DNA of 64,000 nucleotides from Chloroflexota bacterium (GCA_016215025.1 JACRMI010000191.1:213570-277569), one strand, 5' to 3'; positions 22,695 through 31,833 are shown, counted from the first letter of the stretch. Translations and numbers: made by a program. The notes: generated by a model not told the origin, from the sequence alone.

Positions 22695-24980
22695 CTATCG
22701 TCCTCGCTCGCGATACAGAATGCGGCGCATGGCTCGGTCTAACCTGGCTTCGTCGTCACCGTAGACGTTGACGTACGCATAGGTCGTGCGCGCCCCACCA
22801 CCAGCGTCGGGATAGATGCGACCGCTCACGCTCGGCATGAAAATTTCAGGGCGTCGCTCGCCGACCACGACAGGTTGATAGGCGGCAACGGGACCACCTA
22901 AAGCGCGCCCAGGGAGAGCAGGAAACTTGAGACCGCCGGATGTAAGGAAACTGAGTAACGATGCGGGGTTAAGAGCCGCCGCTGCCACGCCCAATCCGCC
23001 ACTCACTGCGTTTTCAATTGCATCACCAAGCTCTTTTTTCATTTCCTCGCCGGTGATTGCTTTGATTATCGCGTCGATTAAGCCGCGCACGAACGAGCCG
23101 CCTAGGTCGCCAAACAGTTTGGGTGATTCGGATAAGAATGTCCAGCCGGTCGTTAGCAACGCCTTGAGCACGTCGCCGATCAGTTCTTTGTTCTCGAAGA
23201 TGCCCTTTATGCCGTCGACTAGAGCAGTGCCAACAGTTTTGCCGATCTCTTTCATCTTGGTTTGATTCTCTGGAACATCTGCCCACGACTTGATTTGAGT
23301 CGTCAGCCCATCCAAGAGACCGGGAAGCCGCTTGATTACGCCATTCTCCCCGTTGAGCCAACCCAGGAATTGATCGACAAGTTTCGACCAATCGCCGGTC
23401 TTGATGGCATCGCCGACCATCTGCAATTTCGGCAAAAGCCAATCAAGAAATTGCTTTATGCCTGCTTGAATGCCCGGCATGTTTTCTCTTGCCCACTGCG
23501 TCCCATTGTTGATGAGTTGCGAGAGGATCGGAAAGACCTCGCGTCCAATGGTCATCCAAAAACCTTGCGCGGCTAAACCCAAGGTGTTAAGCGCAAATCC
23601 AAAATCTTCGGCAGCTTGCGCATCTTCGGTCGAAACGATCAAACCGAACGCTTCGGCATCTTTCTGCGCAGCTTTGAGTCCTTCGCTTCCCAGCCGCAAG
23701 AATTCCATAAACTTGGTGCCGCTGCGACCGAAGAGTTGCATGGCAATCGCGCTCGCTTCGGGTCCTGCGGGAAACTTTTTGAACGCATCCATGATCTGCG
23801 GCAAAAGTTCGTTGATCGGACGAATGTTGCCTTGCGCGTCGAGCGCATTGATGCCTAATCGCTTGAGTGCCTTTGCCATTGGATTTGATTCTTCAGCTTT
23901 GGCAAGCGCCTTGCTCAGCTTCTCAGCTTCTCTGGCATACCGATCATTTTCCTTCTGCTGATTTCTCTCGTATGCCTTCTCTTGCTTTTCGAGCATCTTT
24001 TCGACGGCTTCGACTTGCTTCTGCGCAGCTTTCTCCGCCGCATCGATCTGACGTTGAGCCGCATCCTTTTCCAACTGGACGCGATACGCGTACTCTTCCT
24101 GCGACTCTTTCTTTTTGTCGGCGAGTTCTTGGGCGCGTTCCCTGCGTCGCTCTTCGACCTGCGCCAAACGTTCGCGCGCTTGCGCGATGATTTCCTTCTT
24201 GCGCTCGGCGGCTTCTTCGAGGATCTCGGCGCGTTGTTCAGCGGTTTTTGCCGACTTGAGTCGTTTGTTGGTGTCCTTGGTCAGATTGGCAAGCGATTTG
24301 TTCCGCTCTCGGTTGATCGATTGCGATTCACGCGCGGCATCGCGCTCGATCTGCGCTTGCTCTTTGGCAAAGTTTTTTATTTCTTTATTGCGCTCGCGTT
24401 CCATCTGAGATAGTCGTCGTCCCAGGTCTTCATTGACTTTTTCAACACTATCGGCAAGGGATTCTTGAATCTCAATCGTACGTTCGGCGGCATCGGTCTG
24501 GACTTGCATCCAATCCGCCAGCATCAGTCCCAGCGTCTCGTTGTGCTGTTCGAGCATGTCTTGCGCGGCAGATTTGTACTGCGCGAGCGCCTGCTGGGAT
24601 GCGGTGCGCGACGCATCGAGATTGCGGATAAAGATGTTGATACCGCCCGCGCCCTCTTCGGTCGAAAGCCCGACCGTATTCATCGCCGTTGCAAAGACCG
24701 ATGCTTGCTCACCTGAAATGCCGAGCAACTCATTCAGCGATTTGACCTGACCGCTCCAGCTCAGCAGCGCATCGACGCCGATCTTTGCCGCACCAATCGC
24801 TCCGCCGGCAATCGCCGCAATGCCGCCAACGATCAGCAACATCTTTTCATCGACAATGCCCTTCATGATGCCGAGATGGTCTTCGACTATTCTTTTCGCA
24901 TCGTTCATCGATGCGCCAAGAGAATCGGTGTCGCCCGTAAGATCAAGTACGGCGGCTCCGAGTGCGCTTTCAGAACCCAT
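22695..24980 (-). CDS. Tape measure protein
   Basis: 761 residues from ATG 24980 (AAAAGG upstream). Early hydrophobic segment (LLIVGGIAAIAGGAIGAAKI, about 47-66), a long charged coiled coil (about 140-360, rich in E, K, R, Q), then the phage tape-measure core domain (LGINALDAQGNIRPINELLP; LFGRSGTKFMEFL; EDFGFALNTLGLAAQGFW) and further helical parts. It sets tail length and is injected with DNA. At about 1.5 angstrom per residue it would imply a tail near 110 nm. It lies directly after the frameshifted chaperone genes, as expected. Confidence 0.93.
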   Translation of the reverse strand: MGSESALGAAVLDLTGDTDSLGASMNDAKRIVEDHLGIMKGIVDEKMLLIVGGIAAIAGGAIGAAKIGVDALLSWSGQVKSLNELLGISGEQASVFATAMNTVGLSTEEGAGGINIFIRNLDASRTASQQALAQYKSAAQDMLEQHNETLGLMLADWMQVQTDAAERTIEIQESLADSVEKVNEDLGRRLSQMERERNKEIKNFAKEQAQIERDAARESQSINRERNKSLANLTKDTNKRLKSAKTAEQRAEILEEAAERKKEIIAQARERLAQVEERRRERAQELADKKKESQEEYAYRVQLEKDAAQRQIDAAEKAAQKQVEAVEKMLEKQEKAYERNQQKENDRYAREAEKLSKALAKAEESNPMAKALKRLGINALDAQGNIRPINELLPQIMDAFKKFPAGPEASAIAMQLFGRSGTKFMEFLRLGSEGLKAAQKDAEAFGLIVSTEDAQAAEDFGFALNTLGLAAQGFWMTIGREVFPILSQLINNGTQWARENMPGIQAGIKQFLDWLLPKLQMVGDAIKTGDWSKLVDQFLGWLNGENGVIKRLPGLLDGLTTQIKSWADVPENQTKMKEIGKTVGTALVDGIKGIFENKELIGDVLKALLTTGWTFLSESPKLFGDLGGSFVRGLIDAIIKAITGEEMKKELGDAIENAVSGGLGVAAAALNPASLLSFLTSGGLKFPALPGRALGGPVAAYQPVVVGERRPEIFMPSVSGRIYPDAGGGARTTYAYVNVYGDDEARLDRAMRRILYRERGR

Positions 24981-24991
24981 GAATTACCTTT

Positions 24992-25318
24992 TCAGTTCTT
25001 GGATGGTTCGTTGAAACTGACATACTGAATGCCCATCAGAGCCAGTTGTGCCGGGCTAGGTCCAGCCGTTGGAACGATAGATGTATCGCCGTACGCTTCT
25101 TCTGCCCAGCGCTCAATCGCCGCGTGAGCATCGCCCGATTTGAGATACGGCAAACTGACGAGTTCCGAGAGCGACAGCCGCAATTCGGCTTGCATCGTCG
25201 GTATTTGATCGGCATATGCCTGGATCGCGGGAAAGGGCATCCGCGCGATGGCATCAAAGTCCAGATGATACCAATAGCTTAACCGTGCGAAGAGGCGACC
25301 CCAGTTCGTCGGCTCCTC
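24992..25318 (-). CDS. Tail assembly chaperone, frameshift extension (T-like)
   Basis: 108 residues reached by a -1 shift at the A AAA AAG heptamer of the preceding gene. After the shift the frame reads EEPTNWGRLFARLSYWYHLD and continues without a stop through IPTMQAELRLSLSELVSLPY to 24992. A free-standing start (ATG 25240) exists but lacks the first 26 conserved-looking residues. The fused product corresponds to the GT chaperone of lambda-like phages, which loads tail tube subunits on the tape measure. Confidence 0.85.
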   Translation of the reverse strand, partial: EEPTNWGRLFARLSYWYHLDFDAIARMPFPAIQAYADQIPTMQAELRLSLSELVSLPYLKSGDAHAAIERWAEEAYGDTSIVPTAGPSPAQLALMGIQYVSFNEPSKN

Positions 25319-25698
25319 TTTTTTTTTGTGCCCTGAGCGTTAGCGTCTTTAGCGGATGGTTTATCAGCCGTCTCCTTGTTGTACAGGTCGATGGCTTTCA
25401 ATTTGAGATTGAACGGGAGTGTCGCAATATCACTTTCAGGGCATAGAACCAAAAGCATTTTGTCGACAAGTTGCTCGAATAACTCTGCAACTTTTTCGTC
25501 GCTGAGGTTGGCTTTGCTTTTCCCCTCTAATTTCAATGCTGTTCGACGATACTCCGCTATCAATTTCGCGTACTTGAAATCTTGAAGCGGGGAAAAAGAA
25601 GCGGGACGCGTGAGTTCGTATACTTTGTCGTCGTAACTTACGCGGACTGGCTCGCTTCCACCCATCAATTCGTTGAGATTGTAAATCTTGTCGCTCAT
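25279..25698 (-). CDS. Tail assembly chaperone (G-like)
   Basis: 139 residues from ATG 25698 with GGAGAGG upstream. Mostly helical, following the tail tube gene and preceding the tape measure, the fixed place of this chaperone. The Lys run near residues 125-127 is the slippery sequence where a share of ribosomes moves to -1. The remaining C-terminus (RSRRTGVASSHG) belongs to the unshifted short form. Confidence 0.85.
   Translation of the reverse strand: MSDKIYNLNELMGGSEPVRVSYDDKVYELTRPASFSPLQDFKYAKLIAEYRRTALKLEGKSKANLSDEKVAELFEQLVDKMLLVLCPESDIATLPFNLKLKAIDLYNKETADKPSAKDANAQGTKKKRSRRTGVASSHG
25318..25327 (-). promoter_or_regulatory. Programmed -1 ribosomal frameshift site (A AAA AAG)
   Basis: Nine A followed by G on the minus strand; the zero frame reads ACA AAA AAA AAG, so the last seven bases form the classic slippery heptamer. 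The downstream -1 frame stays open for 108 codons. Confidence 0.85.
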
Positions 25699-25724
25699 CG
25701 TTCAATCCTCTCCTGAATCAAACC

Positions 25725-26309
25725 TTAAAACGCCGCGGCGTCTTGGGCGATCAAGCGACCGAATTTCGCTGTTGCGGTTGCCGCATTCGGATCGACGAGC
25801 GCATGGAACTCGACGGGAATCTGCGCGTTATCGCCTTTCTTGAACGCCATACCCGTCGCACCGGCGAAATAGCCGACCGGCAATTCGTATTGCGCGGGAT
25901 ATGTCGTACCGTACGGTGACAAGGTTTCACCACGGAAGAGGAACGCATAGCGGGACACGCGCCCGACGCCTTTGTACATCGGAATCTCGCGCGTACCGAT
26001 CGTACCTGCGCCTGGCGCTGTGTCGGTGACCGTTTGACCCAGCACCTTTGCCAAATTTTCGAGTGTGCCTTCGGCGAGTTTGGTCTTGAGCACCAATTGC
26101 TCCTTGGTGATGACGGCTTCAACCGGACCGGACTCGCTGTCGACTTCGATTTCCTTGATCTCGCGTTCGGGTGTCAGCTCGAGACCATCCTGCATTACGC
26201 CCAGGTCAGTCCACGATGCACCGGGCGTCGCGGTTAGGGCAGGGAACGCCGTTCCGACCGCCGCAACGTAAACCTTGCCCGTACCAATCAATAGTGTAGT
26301 TGGATCCAT
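25725..26309 (-). CDS. Major tail (tube) protein
   Basis: 194 residues from ATG 26309 with AAGGAGG upstream. TTLLIGTGKVYVAAVGTAFP near the start, ASWTDLGVMQDGLELTPERE, and a beta-rich middle fit the tail tube fold of siphoviruses. It sits between the tail terminator and the chaperone genes. Confidence 0.85.
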   Translation of the reverse strand: MDPTTLLIGTGKVYVAAVGTAFPALTATPGASWTDLGVMQDGLELTPEREIKEIEVDSESGPVEAVITKEQLVLKTKLAEGTLENLAKVLGQTVTDTAPGAGTIGTREIPMYKGVGRVSRYAFLFRGETLSPYGTTYPAQYELPVGYFAGATGMAFKKGDNAQIPVEFHALVDPNAATATAKFGRLIAQDAAAF

Positions 26310-26321
26310 TTGAAATCCTCC

Positions 26322-26741
26322 TTAAGATGGGTTCGGTGACGTTTCGGATACGTCAGCCGCAAAGAGACACAAAACAAAATCCGCACCAAGTTCGGGATCG
26401 TATAAAAACGTTGGACCGCCTGCCTGATTGAGAAAATACAAGATGGCATCTCCACTGCTGGTAGATACCACTGCGCGTTTGCTCGCGCGTGCCAAGTCGG
26501 CTACTTGTCGCCAGATTGCCATTGCCCCATTATGCGACGCGGCATGACAGCGAATGTCTACGCCGATGCGCTGGTGCGGAACATCGATGTCAGGCGTTCC
26601 ACCATCAGGTCGAATCAAGATGCAAGGAGCGTCTGGCAGCCAATCGGATTGCCATTTGGTCGCGATGCGGTTGCTGATCATTTGCATCAGCACGGTATCG
26701 CGCTTGAGATAGTTGATGACAGTTTCGAGTGGATCGATCAT
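26322..26741 (-). CDS. Tail terminator protein
   Basis: 139 residues from ATG 26741, 3 nt after the upstream stop. Begins MIDPLETVINYLKRDTVLMQ, then APCILIRPDGG and DIRCHAASHNGAMAIWRQVA, the alpha-beta pattern of DUF3168/gpU-like proteins that cap the tube. Position just before the tube gene agrees. Confidence 0.7.
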   Translation of the reverse strand: MIDPLETVINYLKRDTVLMQMISNRIATKWQSDWLPDAPCILIRPDGGTPDIDVPHQRIGVDIRCHAASHNGAMAIWRQVADLARASKRAVVSTSSGDAILYFLNQAGGPTFLYDPELGADFVLCLFAADVSETSPNPS

Positions 26742-26744
26742 CGA

Positions 26745-27239
26745 TTATTTCTTCTTTGACTTTTTGAATACGCGCTCGACCCGACGTTTTAGAAAATCTC
26801 TGAGCATCGGCTTAGTCTTGGCAAGTCCATTTCGCAGATAACGATAACCCGCAAAACCTTGTCCACCCATTTCGACCCAGAGGGCGTACACCATACCTGA
26901 CCCTACTTGCAAAAGCAGCTTGCCATTCCGACCAAGTGCGCTCACGCGCTTGCCGCCACGCTCTGGGGCACCGGCGGTGAACTGACCCTTTGTATTCCGC
27001 CCACCGCCCTTCGGTTCAACATTATCCCCAGACCAGTTGTAACCATCTTGCGCGATATGAATCGAGCGCCTGAGCGTACCGGTGACAACACCATGTCCTT
27101 TGTAGAGTTCAGCCTTGGCATTCTTTTCGACGGTGAGCGCGAAATCGACAAAACCCTCGGCGACCGCTTCGGTAAATTTTTTCTGAACCTCGGGACCTTT
27201 CCAATCGAGCTTGTATCCTTTGCCCCTGCGCTTGGTCAT
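26745..27239 (-). CDS. Tail completion / head-tail connector, HK97 gp10-like
   Basis: 164 residues from ATG 27239. TGTLRRSIHI and LLLQVGSGMVYALWVEMGG are hallmarks of the HK97 gp10 family. The termini are unusually Lys/Arg-rich (KRRGKGYK and KKSKKK). It probably joins finished tails to heads. Confidence 0.8.
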   Translation of the reverse strand: MTKRRGKGYKLDWKGPEVQKKFTEAVAEGFVDFALTVEKNAKAELYKGHGVVTGTLRRSIHIAQDGYNWSGDNVEPKGGGRNTKGQFTAGAPERGGKRVSALGRNGKLLLQVGSGMVYALWVEMGGQGFAGYRYLRNGLAKTKPMLRDFLKRRVERVFKKSKKK

Positions 27240-27248
27240 TTCACTTCG

Positions 27249-27596
27249 CTAACCGATCTCGCTTAGCGCAACGGACTTGTGATGCACCGTACTCGCATTC
27301 TGACGATTGAGCACTGCCGAGATCGAAAAGTTACGCGTCACGTCATCTATTTCTATCGCGATGCGGTCACTTTCGCGCACATCGGTGTCGCCCTCCACCA
27401 GCAAGGTAAACGTCGTCGCACGCACCATGTCGGTGCGTTCGTCATTCAAAAACTTTTCTGATTTTTCGATTAAACGGCATGGCACATCGGTCGCAGCGAC
27501 TGTCCATTGCGAAACCGCCTGACCATATGGATCGGCAATGGTGCTGGCGATGCGATTGATCGTGCAACGGTGAATCAGAAAAGTAGCGAATGCCAT
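27249..27596 (-). CDS. Head closure (head-tail joining) protein
   Basis: 115 residues from ATG 27596. Small beta-barrel-like sequence with VPCRLIEKSEKF, DTDVRESDRIAI and FSISAVLN, as in the phage head-tail joining family (HK97 gp7/SPP1 gp16 type). Neighbours on both sides are connector genes. Confidence 0.7.
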   Translation of the reverse strand: MAFATFLIHRCTINRIASTIADPYGQAVSQWTVAATDVPCRLIEKSEKFLNDERTDMVRATTFTLLVEGDTDVRESDRIAIEIDDVTRNFSISAVLNRQNASTVHHKSVALSEIG

Positions 27597-27602
27597 GACC
27601 GT

Positions 27603-27938
27603 TTATCCGCGCACGGCTGTAATATCGACAGTCTGATCGAAATTGAATTTGACTCGCCCGTTCGAATCGTCGTACACGCTCTTAGGGAACGGACCGATCA
27701 AGAATTCTTTCGCCGTTGCGACCGACACGGTTGGATTCGCAATCGCGTTGCTGTCCACTGTGCCAGGCGTGTCGATGGTGACGACGCAGGTGCTGCCCGT
27801 CGCATTCTTGACGTGCAGGCGCGTATTGCCATCATTCGGCATAAAGTAATTGTTCACGACGACCACTGTTGCTTTGTTCGCGGTCAGATCAACGCCGCTG
27901 CGCGATCCCGCTAGAACAGTCAAAACCACATCGGACAT
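27603..27938 (-). CDS. Small phage structural protein
   Basis: 111 residues from ATG 27938 (AAAGGGG upstream). A beta-rich protein with VDLTANKATVVVVNNYFMPN and LIGPFPKSVYDDSNGRVKFN, recurrent in head-tail junction regions of siphoviruses. It may decorate the capsid. No enzyme motif. Confidence 0.6.
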   Translation of the reverse strand: MSDVVLTVLAGSRSGVDLTANKATVVVVNNYFMPNDGNTRLHVKNATGSTCVVTIDTPGTVDSNAIANPTVSVATAKEFLIGPFPKSVYDDSNGRVKFNFDQTVDITAVRG

Positions 27939-28014
27939 TTTGGACCCCTTTCAGTAGTCATTGAATCGGCGCACGTCTTCACGGGCACGATTCCATGAGA
28001 TTAGATACACAGTT

Positions 28015-28539
28015 TTATAGCCCTGCGCCCAGTTGCAAGCGGCGCATTTGCGTGGCACAGAGTTCTTCGGGCGACTCGCCGCGAGTTGAGTAAGAATATT
28101 CGCCGCCGATACTTTCGCTTTGCAGGGTAGTGCGGCTGAGCGTGATCCGCACCAGTTCTATGATGACATTCTTGCGACGCGCGTTATCGTTGACTGGCAC
28201 GTACGTTACGGTAACAACCTTGCCCCACTTGCCGCCTTCGGATAAACGCTCGACGCGCCCCTGCCTACCCCAAAGACGATAGCTTGAAGCCGCAAGAGTA
28301 ATGCTGTCTTCGACGATGCTGCTGATCGATTGAATGCGACGGCGCAAAAAAAGACTGGGCTTGCCGCCTTCGACGGTTTCGGCGACGGTATTAGGTGTTC
28401 CATCGGTCTCACTGTAATGTTCGCCAAAGCGCATCGTCACATCGTCTTCGCATTGCGCAATGATGTCGTCGAGTTGTTCGTCTGTGAGTTTCGTATCAAC
28501 TAGCGCACGTACGTCCGCCGCGAATACAAGGTTTGCCAT
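28015..28539 (-). CDS. Head-tail connector (adaptor) protein
   Basis: 174 residues from ATG 28539. ALVDTKLTDEQLDDIIAQCE near the start, SISSIVEDS and YRLWGRQGRVERL in the middle and a helical C-terminus follow the adaptor (gp6-like) plan. It sits between the capsid and head-closure genes. Confidence 0.65.
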   Translation of the reverse strand: MANLVFAADVRALVDTKLTDEQLDDIIAQCEDDVTMRFGEHYSETDGTPNTVAETVEGGKPSLFLRRRIQSISSIVEDSITLAASSYRLWGRQGRVERLSEGGKWGKVVTVTYVPVNDNARRKNVIIELVRITLSRTTLQSESIGGEYSYSTRGESPEELCATQMRRLQLGAGL

Positions 28540-28556
28540 GATTAACTCGTTGACCT

Positions 28557-28650
28557 GCCGTGTTGTGTTCTATTCGCAAGCGCTCGATAGCATGTGCGCT
28601 TTCAAGCGCAAGCACATACTGCTTGGAGTGGCTTGCGCACACAACACGGC
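28557..28650 (-). other. Nested stem-loop between late genes
   Basis: GCCGTGTTGTGT (28557-28568) pairs exactly with ACACAACACGGC (28639-28650). Inside it CGCAAGC (28575-28581) pairs with GCTTGCG (28631-28637), and ATGTGC (28592-28597) with GCACAT (28612-28617). No T-run follows, so it is not a standard terminator. Confidence 0.75.
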
Positions 28651-28659
28651 AAGCATTGA

Positions 28660-29103
28660 TTACGCTGTGCCCTCGGCGGGCGAGACATGCAACTCGCCGT
28701 TGACGCCAGTCGGTTGCGTGACTGGGTGCTGGCGACCGTTGTAGAGGATATACCACGCCTCGGTGACAACGGCGTTCTGCGTGCCGCGATCCACGGTCAC
28801 GCGGACGTACTCTTCCTTCGGACGATGCAAATCGATGATGAACATTTGCTCATCGTCGTCATCGGCAACGGTTTGGGCTGTGTCTTCGAGATCAGCCATA
28901 TCCGTGCCATTGGACAACGCGCCTTGCTGCGCCTTGATGCTCGTCACCGCACCCGCAGTGATCGCGCCAAAGCAGACAAGCATTGCGACGCTATCATAGC
29001 CGGACATATCGCACACCGCGCCATTGATGTCAGTGGCACCGGCGACACCTTCGGTTGGCGTGATCGCGCGAACGAACTTGGCTTCTTTGAAAAGGTTGAA
29101 CAT
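28660..29103 (-). CDS. Probable head decoration or minor capsid protein
   Basis: 147 residues from ATG 29103 with AAGGAG upstream, directly after the capsid gene. It has DMSGYDSVAMLVCFGAITAG, DDDDEQMFIIDLHRPKEEYV and VTVDRGTQNAVVTEAWYILY, a pattern repeated in many siphovirus head regions. Function in capsid stabilisation is inferred from place only. Confidence 0.6.
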   Translation of the reverse strand: MFNLFKEAKFVRAITPTEGVAGATDINGAVCDMSGYDSVAMLVCFGAITAGAVTSIKAQQGALSNGTDMADLEDTAQTVADDDDEQMFIIDLHRPKEEYVRVTVDRGTQNAVVTEAWYILYNGRQHPVTQPTGVNGELHVSPAEGTA

Positions 29104-29180
29104 TGGATTGCTCCTTATGGTTGATGCACAGCGCTACCCTTGGCGAGCGCTGTGCTAGTTTCGATCCGATCTGTTTGCTG

Positions 29181-30428
29181 TTACGACGACTTGACTTTCA
29201 AGCCGATGAACGCATCGGGTTGAACGCACATGCCGTCGACGGACGACGTAATCAAGAAACCGACTTGTTTGGTCGTGGCATACTTTTCGACGAGGCGCTG
29301 AACGTAGACTTCGAGACCGTCCACGATCCAGTACTTGTCAAAGTCGCCATAGATCGCAGGCACGGCGTTGTTGTCCCATGTTTCGGTGGTGAGACCGGTC
29401 GGCATCTTGTCGGAAAATTCGTACGGCACGCCGTCGAGCGTGGCAGGAGCATTCGGCGCAAGCGCGGGTTGCCAGATGTACGTTTGCAGATCGGTTGCTG
29501 CATTCGCTTTGGTCTGCGTGCGCACCTTGCGGATAAACGAGCGATTGCACAGGATGCGCGCCTTGGCACTGGCAGCGTACGCGGCGGGCAGTTTGTAAAT
29601 CCAGTTGATAATGTCATCGCCGTAGATCGCATTTGCCGTGTCGGTGGTGTGATAGGTCAGACCCACCGTGTTCAAGATGCCCATGGCGCGGCTCGAACCA
29701 TTGCCCAGGATGAAATTGCGTTCTTGGCGACGACCGATGGATTGCGTCGCTTGCTCAAGAATCCACGCTTCGATGTTGAAACGCGGATTGCGCATGAGCG
29801 CGGTCGAGACCAACACGCCCCGATCAATTTCGTGCGGCGTGAGTCGGCGATCCCCAAATGGTTCAACCACATCAAAGTCCACTTCGCCCGTTTCGGAGTT
29901 GTCATCCGCATCAGCGAGAGGCGCGGCGGTTGGCGTGATGTATGAACCGGCAGGGATAGCGGGCAGGACGCGCGAGATGCGGCGCATCGCCACGTACTCA
30001 TTCAAACCTTCGATGAGTTCGTCAGACGTGGTGTCAGCAGCCAGATAGCCACCCGAAGTCTGCGAGCCAATCGACAACGCTTTGAGTTCGGTGTTGTCGC
30101 CAGTCATCCAGAATTTGACTTGCGCGGCGCGGTGCGCGGCGGCTTTCATTTCCATCTCAGGCGTGGTGTTGCCCTTGACGGTGAAGACGTGCGGTCGCGC
30201 AGCTTCGGGAACTTGCATGTAGCCTTCGAGCTTTTTGCGTTGTTCCTCAGCGCGGACCATTTGCTGTGCTTGTTCGGACTTGGCTTGGCATTGATCGAGC
30301 AAGCGATCCGCTTCGCTCTTTTTCTCAGCCGGCATGTCCTTGCCTGCGAATTCTTCGACAATCGCAGTGGCTTGCTTGTGAAGCTCGCCAGCTTCCTGAA
30401 ACAGCCGTTTGATCTGATCGTCTTTCAT
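29181..30428 (-). CDS. Major capsid protein, HK97 type
   Basis: 415 residues from ATG 30428 with GGAGG upstream; the longer frame to 30485 lacks a ribosome site. Residues 1-75 form the charged, helical delta domain (QIKRLFQEAGELHKQATAIV) expected to be cut off by the prohead protease. The HK97 core follows from about residue 125 (GGYLAADTTSDELIEGLNEY; LMRNPRFNIEAWILEQATQS; FILGNGSSRAMGIL; PYEFSDKMP; VDGMCVQPDAFIGLKVKS). Length is normal. Confidence 0.95.
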   Translation of the reverse strand: MKDDQIKRLFQEAGELHKQATAIVEEFAGKDMPAEKKSEADRLLDQCQAKSEQAQQMVRAEEQRKKLEGYMQVPEAARPHVFTVKGNTTPEMEMKAAAHRAAQVKFWMTGDNTELKALSIGSQTSGGYLAADTTSDELIEGLNEYVAMRRISRVLPAIPAGSYITPTAAPLADADDNSETGEVDFDVVEPFGDRRLTPHEIDRGVLVSTALMRNPRFNIEAWILEQATQSIGRRQERNFILGNGSSRAMGILNTVGLTYHTTDTANAIYGDDIINWIYKLPAAYAASAKARILCNRSFIRKVRTQTKANAATDLQTYIWQPALAPNAPATLDGVPYEFSDKMPTGLTTETWDNNAVPAIYGDFDKYWIVDGLEVYVQRLVEKYATTKQVGFLITSSVDGMCVQPDAFIGLKVKSS

Positions 30429-30627
30429 TGTGATCCTCCATTGCAAAAATGTTTGTCGTGGCGCGAGTGGTGGACCGGCTCGCAAGCTCCCAGTTACGGT
30501 GAGCGATATTGGTCAGTGAACAGTGTGAGTGTTTGCAAATGCCACGGCTCACGGCTGTCAGTCGAACGAAGGAATTGAAATGTGCTAAGTTCACATCTTC
30601 ACCCATTGGGTGAATGCTTGTGACGTG
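30429..30627 (-). other. Gap upstream of the capsid gene
   Basis: About 200 bp without a gene. It contains a perfect TTCACCCA/TGGGTGAA palindrome (30598-30614) just after the stop of the preceding gene and a CAGTGAACAGT stretch like the host repeats. No convincing promoter seen. Confidence 0.5.
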
Positions 30628-31773
30628 CTAGTTATTGCTATAGAACAGTGTGATCCACTTGGATCCGGTGTAACGCAGACCAATCATGTCGTCGGGACCA
30701 AGCGCGTAGTCCGCAGCGCTCGGCAATACCAAGGTGCTTGAATTGGTAAGCGTGATGGCGTCACTTGCGTTGACATTGGTCAGGAACACGATGTCGTTGG
30801 TTGTAAACGTCGCCGTGGTGACTGATGTCGCCGTGATCGCGGCGGTGCTGCTGATCGTCTGAACGGACGCCAGAGGCGTGAACGATGTGCCTTGAGTGAC
30901 CGCAAGAGTTGCCGGTGCGGTAAATCGCAAAAAGCTGCCGACTGAGTGCGTGCCGGTAACCACCACATTGTCATTGATGGTAACGTCGCCGCCTGAATTG
31001 TTGACGGTCGTTAGATCGGCGTTCCCTGCGACCGAGATGCTGTCAAAGTCGCCGTTCGCATCAACGTTCATTGCCGCGTTGAAATCTGTCGCGCCGTTAA
31101 ATGCCGCCGTATCCGTAAACGTCGCTGCTGCGTGAACGGTCAGTGTGCCAACTCCACCACTGCCAACGGTTGTCGTGACGAGCGCCGACGCGCCCGTTAC
31201 CGTATGTGTGCCGGTGGTCGTGCATCCGGCGGCGGTGCAGTCAAGCACCTTTGTTCCGCCTGCCGTGATGCCCAGGTTGTCTGCACCCACTCGGTAGATG
31301 CCGGTGTTTGGATCACTCGCAAAAGTGTAAGCAGGTGCGCTCACCGATCCGTTCCCAGTCGTGTCGAATCCAACGGCGGTGCTGATAACGTTCGTTGCCG
31401 TGATAGTGCCAACGGTCAGCGCGTCTATGCCGCCGGTGACGGCTAGCTTGTCATTGACCGTGACCGTGTCGCTGTTGCTCGAGTACAAATACGAACCACT
31501 TTGCATGTCTTGCGCCGATCCGTTCAAGAAGGTCCAGCGAGTGCCGCTGCCGTTCATGCGGACGATTGGCAGTGCGCGCACGCCAATTCCGAAATCGGCA
31601 TCGCGCGGAAATGCTTGCGCTTGCAAGGCACTGATTTGCGTCATCAACGCCGCTTGGCGTGGCTGTGCAAGTGCAAAGTCATAGCCAAGCACTGCACCCA
31701 CGCTGATGACTAGCGTAATGATCGCGGTGACGACGAGTTCGAAGATTTTCTTTCTCTGTTCGGGCATGTCCAT
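30628..31773 (-). CDS. Membrane-anchored fibre-like protein between protease and capsid
   Basis: 381 residues from ATG 31773 with AGGAGG upstream. A hydrophobic segment (FELVVTAIITLVISVGAVLG, about 10-30) is followed by a short helix and then a long beta-rich region of low complexity full of T, V, A, G and N (KLAVTGGIDALTVGTITATN; GGVGTLTVHAAATF; NADLTTVNNSGGDVTINDN), and a compact C-terminal end (MIGLRYTGSKWITLFYSNN) typical of phage fibre tips. The N-terminal signal anchor is odd for a virion protein. It could be a head fibre, or a prophage surface protein carried in the head block. Confidence 0.6.
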   Translation of the reverse strand: MDMPEQRKKIFELVVTAIITLVISVGAVLGYDFALAQPRQAALMTQISALQAQAFPRDADFGIGVRALPIVRMNGSGTRWTFLNGSAQDMQSGSYLYSSNSDTVTVNDKLAVTGGIDALTVGTITATNVISTAVGFDTTGNGSVSAPAYTFASDPNTGIYRVGADNLGITAGGTKVLDCTAAGCTTTGTHTVTGASALVTTTVGSGGVGTLTVHAAATFTDTAAFNGATDFNAAMNVDANGDFDSISVAGNADLTTVNNSGGDVTINDNVVVTGTHSVGSFLRFTAPATLAVTQGTSFTPLASVQTISSTAAITATSVTTATFTTNDIVFLTNVNASDAITLTNSSTLVLPSAADYALGPDDMIGLRYTGSKWITLFYSNN

Positions 31774-31833
31774 GAGAATCCTCCTGTGTTTGGACAATTG
31801 AATTATTCATGCGTGAGCAAACGCGCTCACGTC

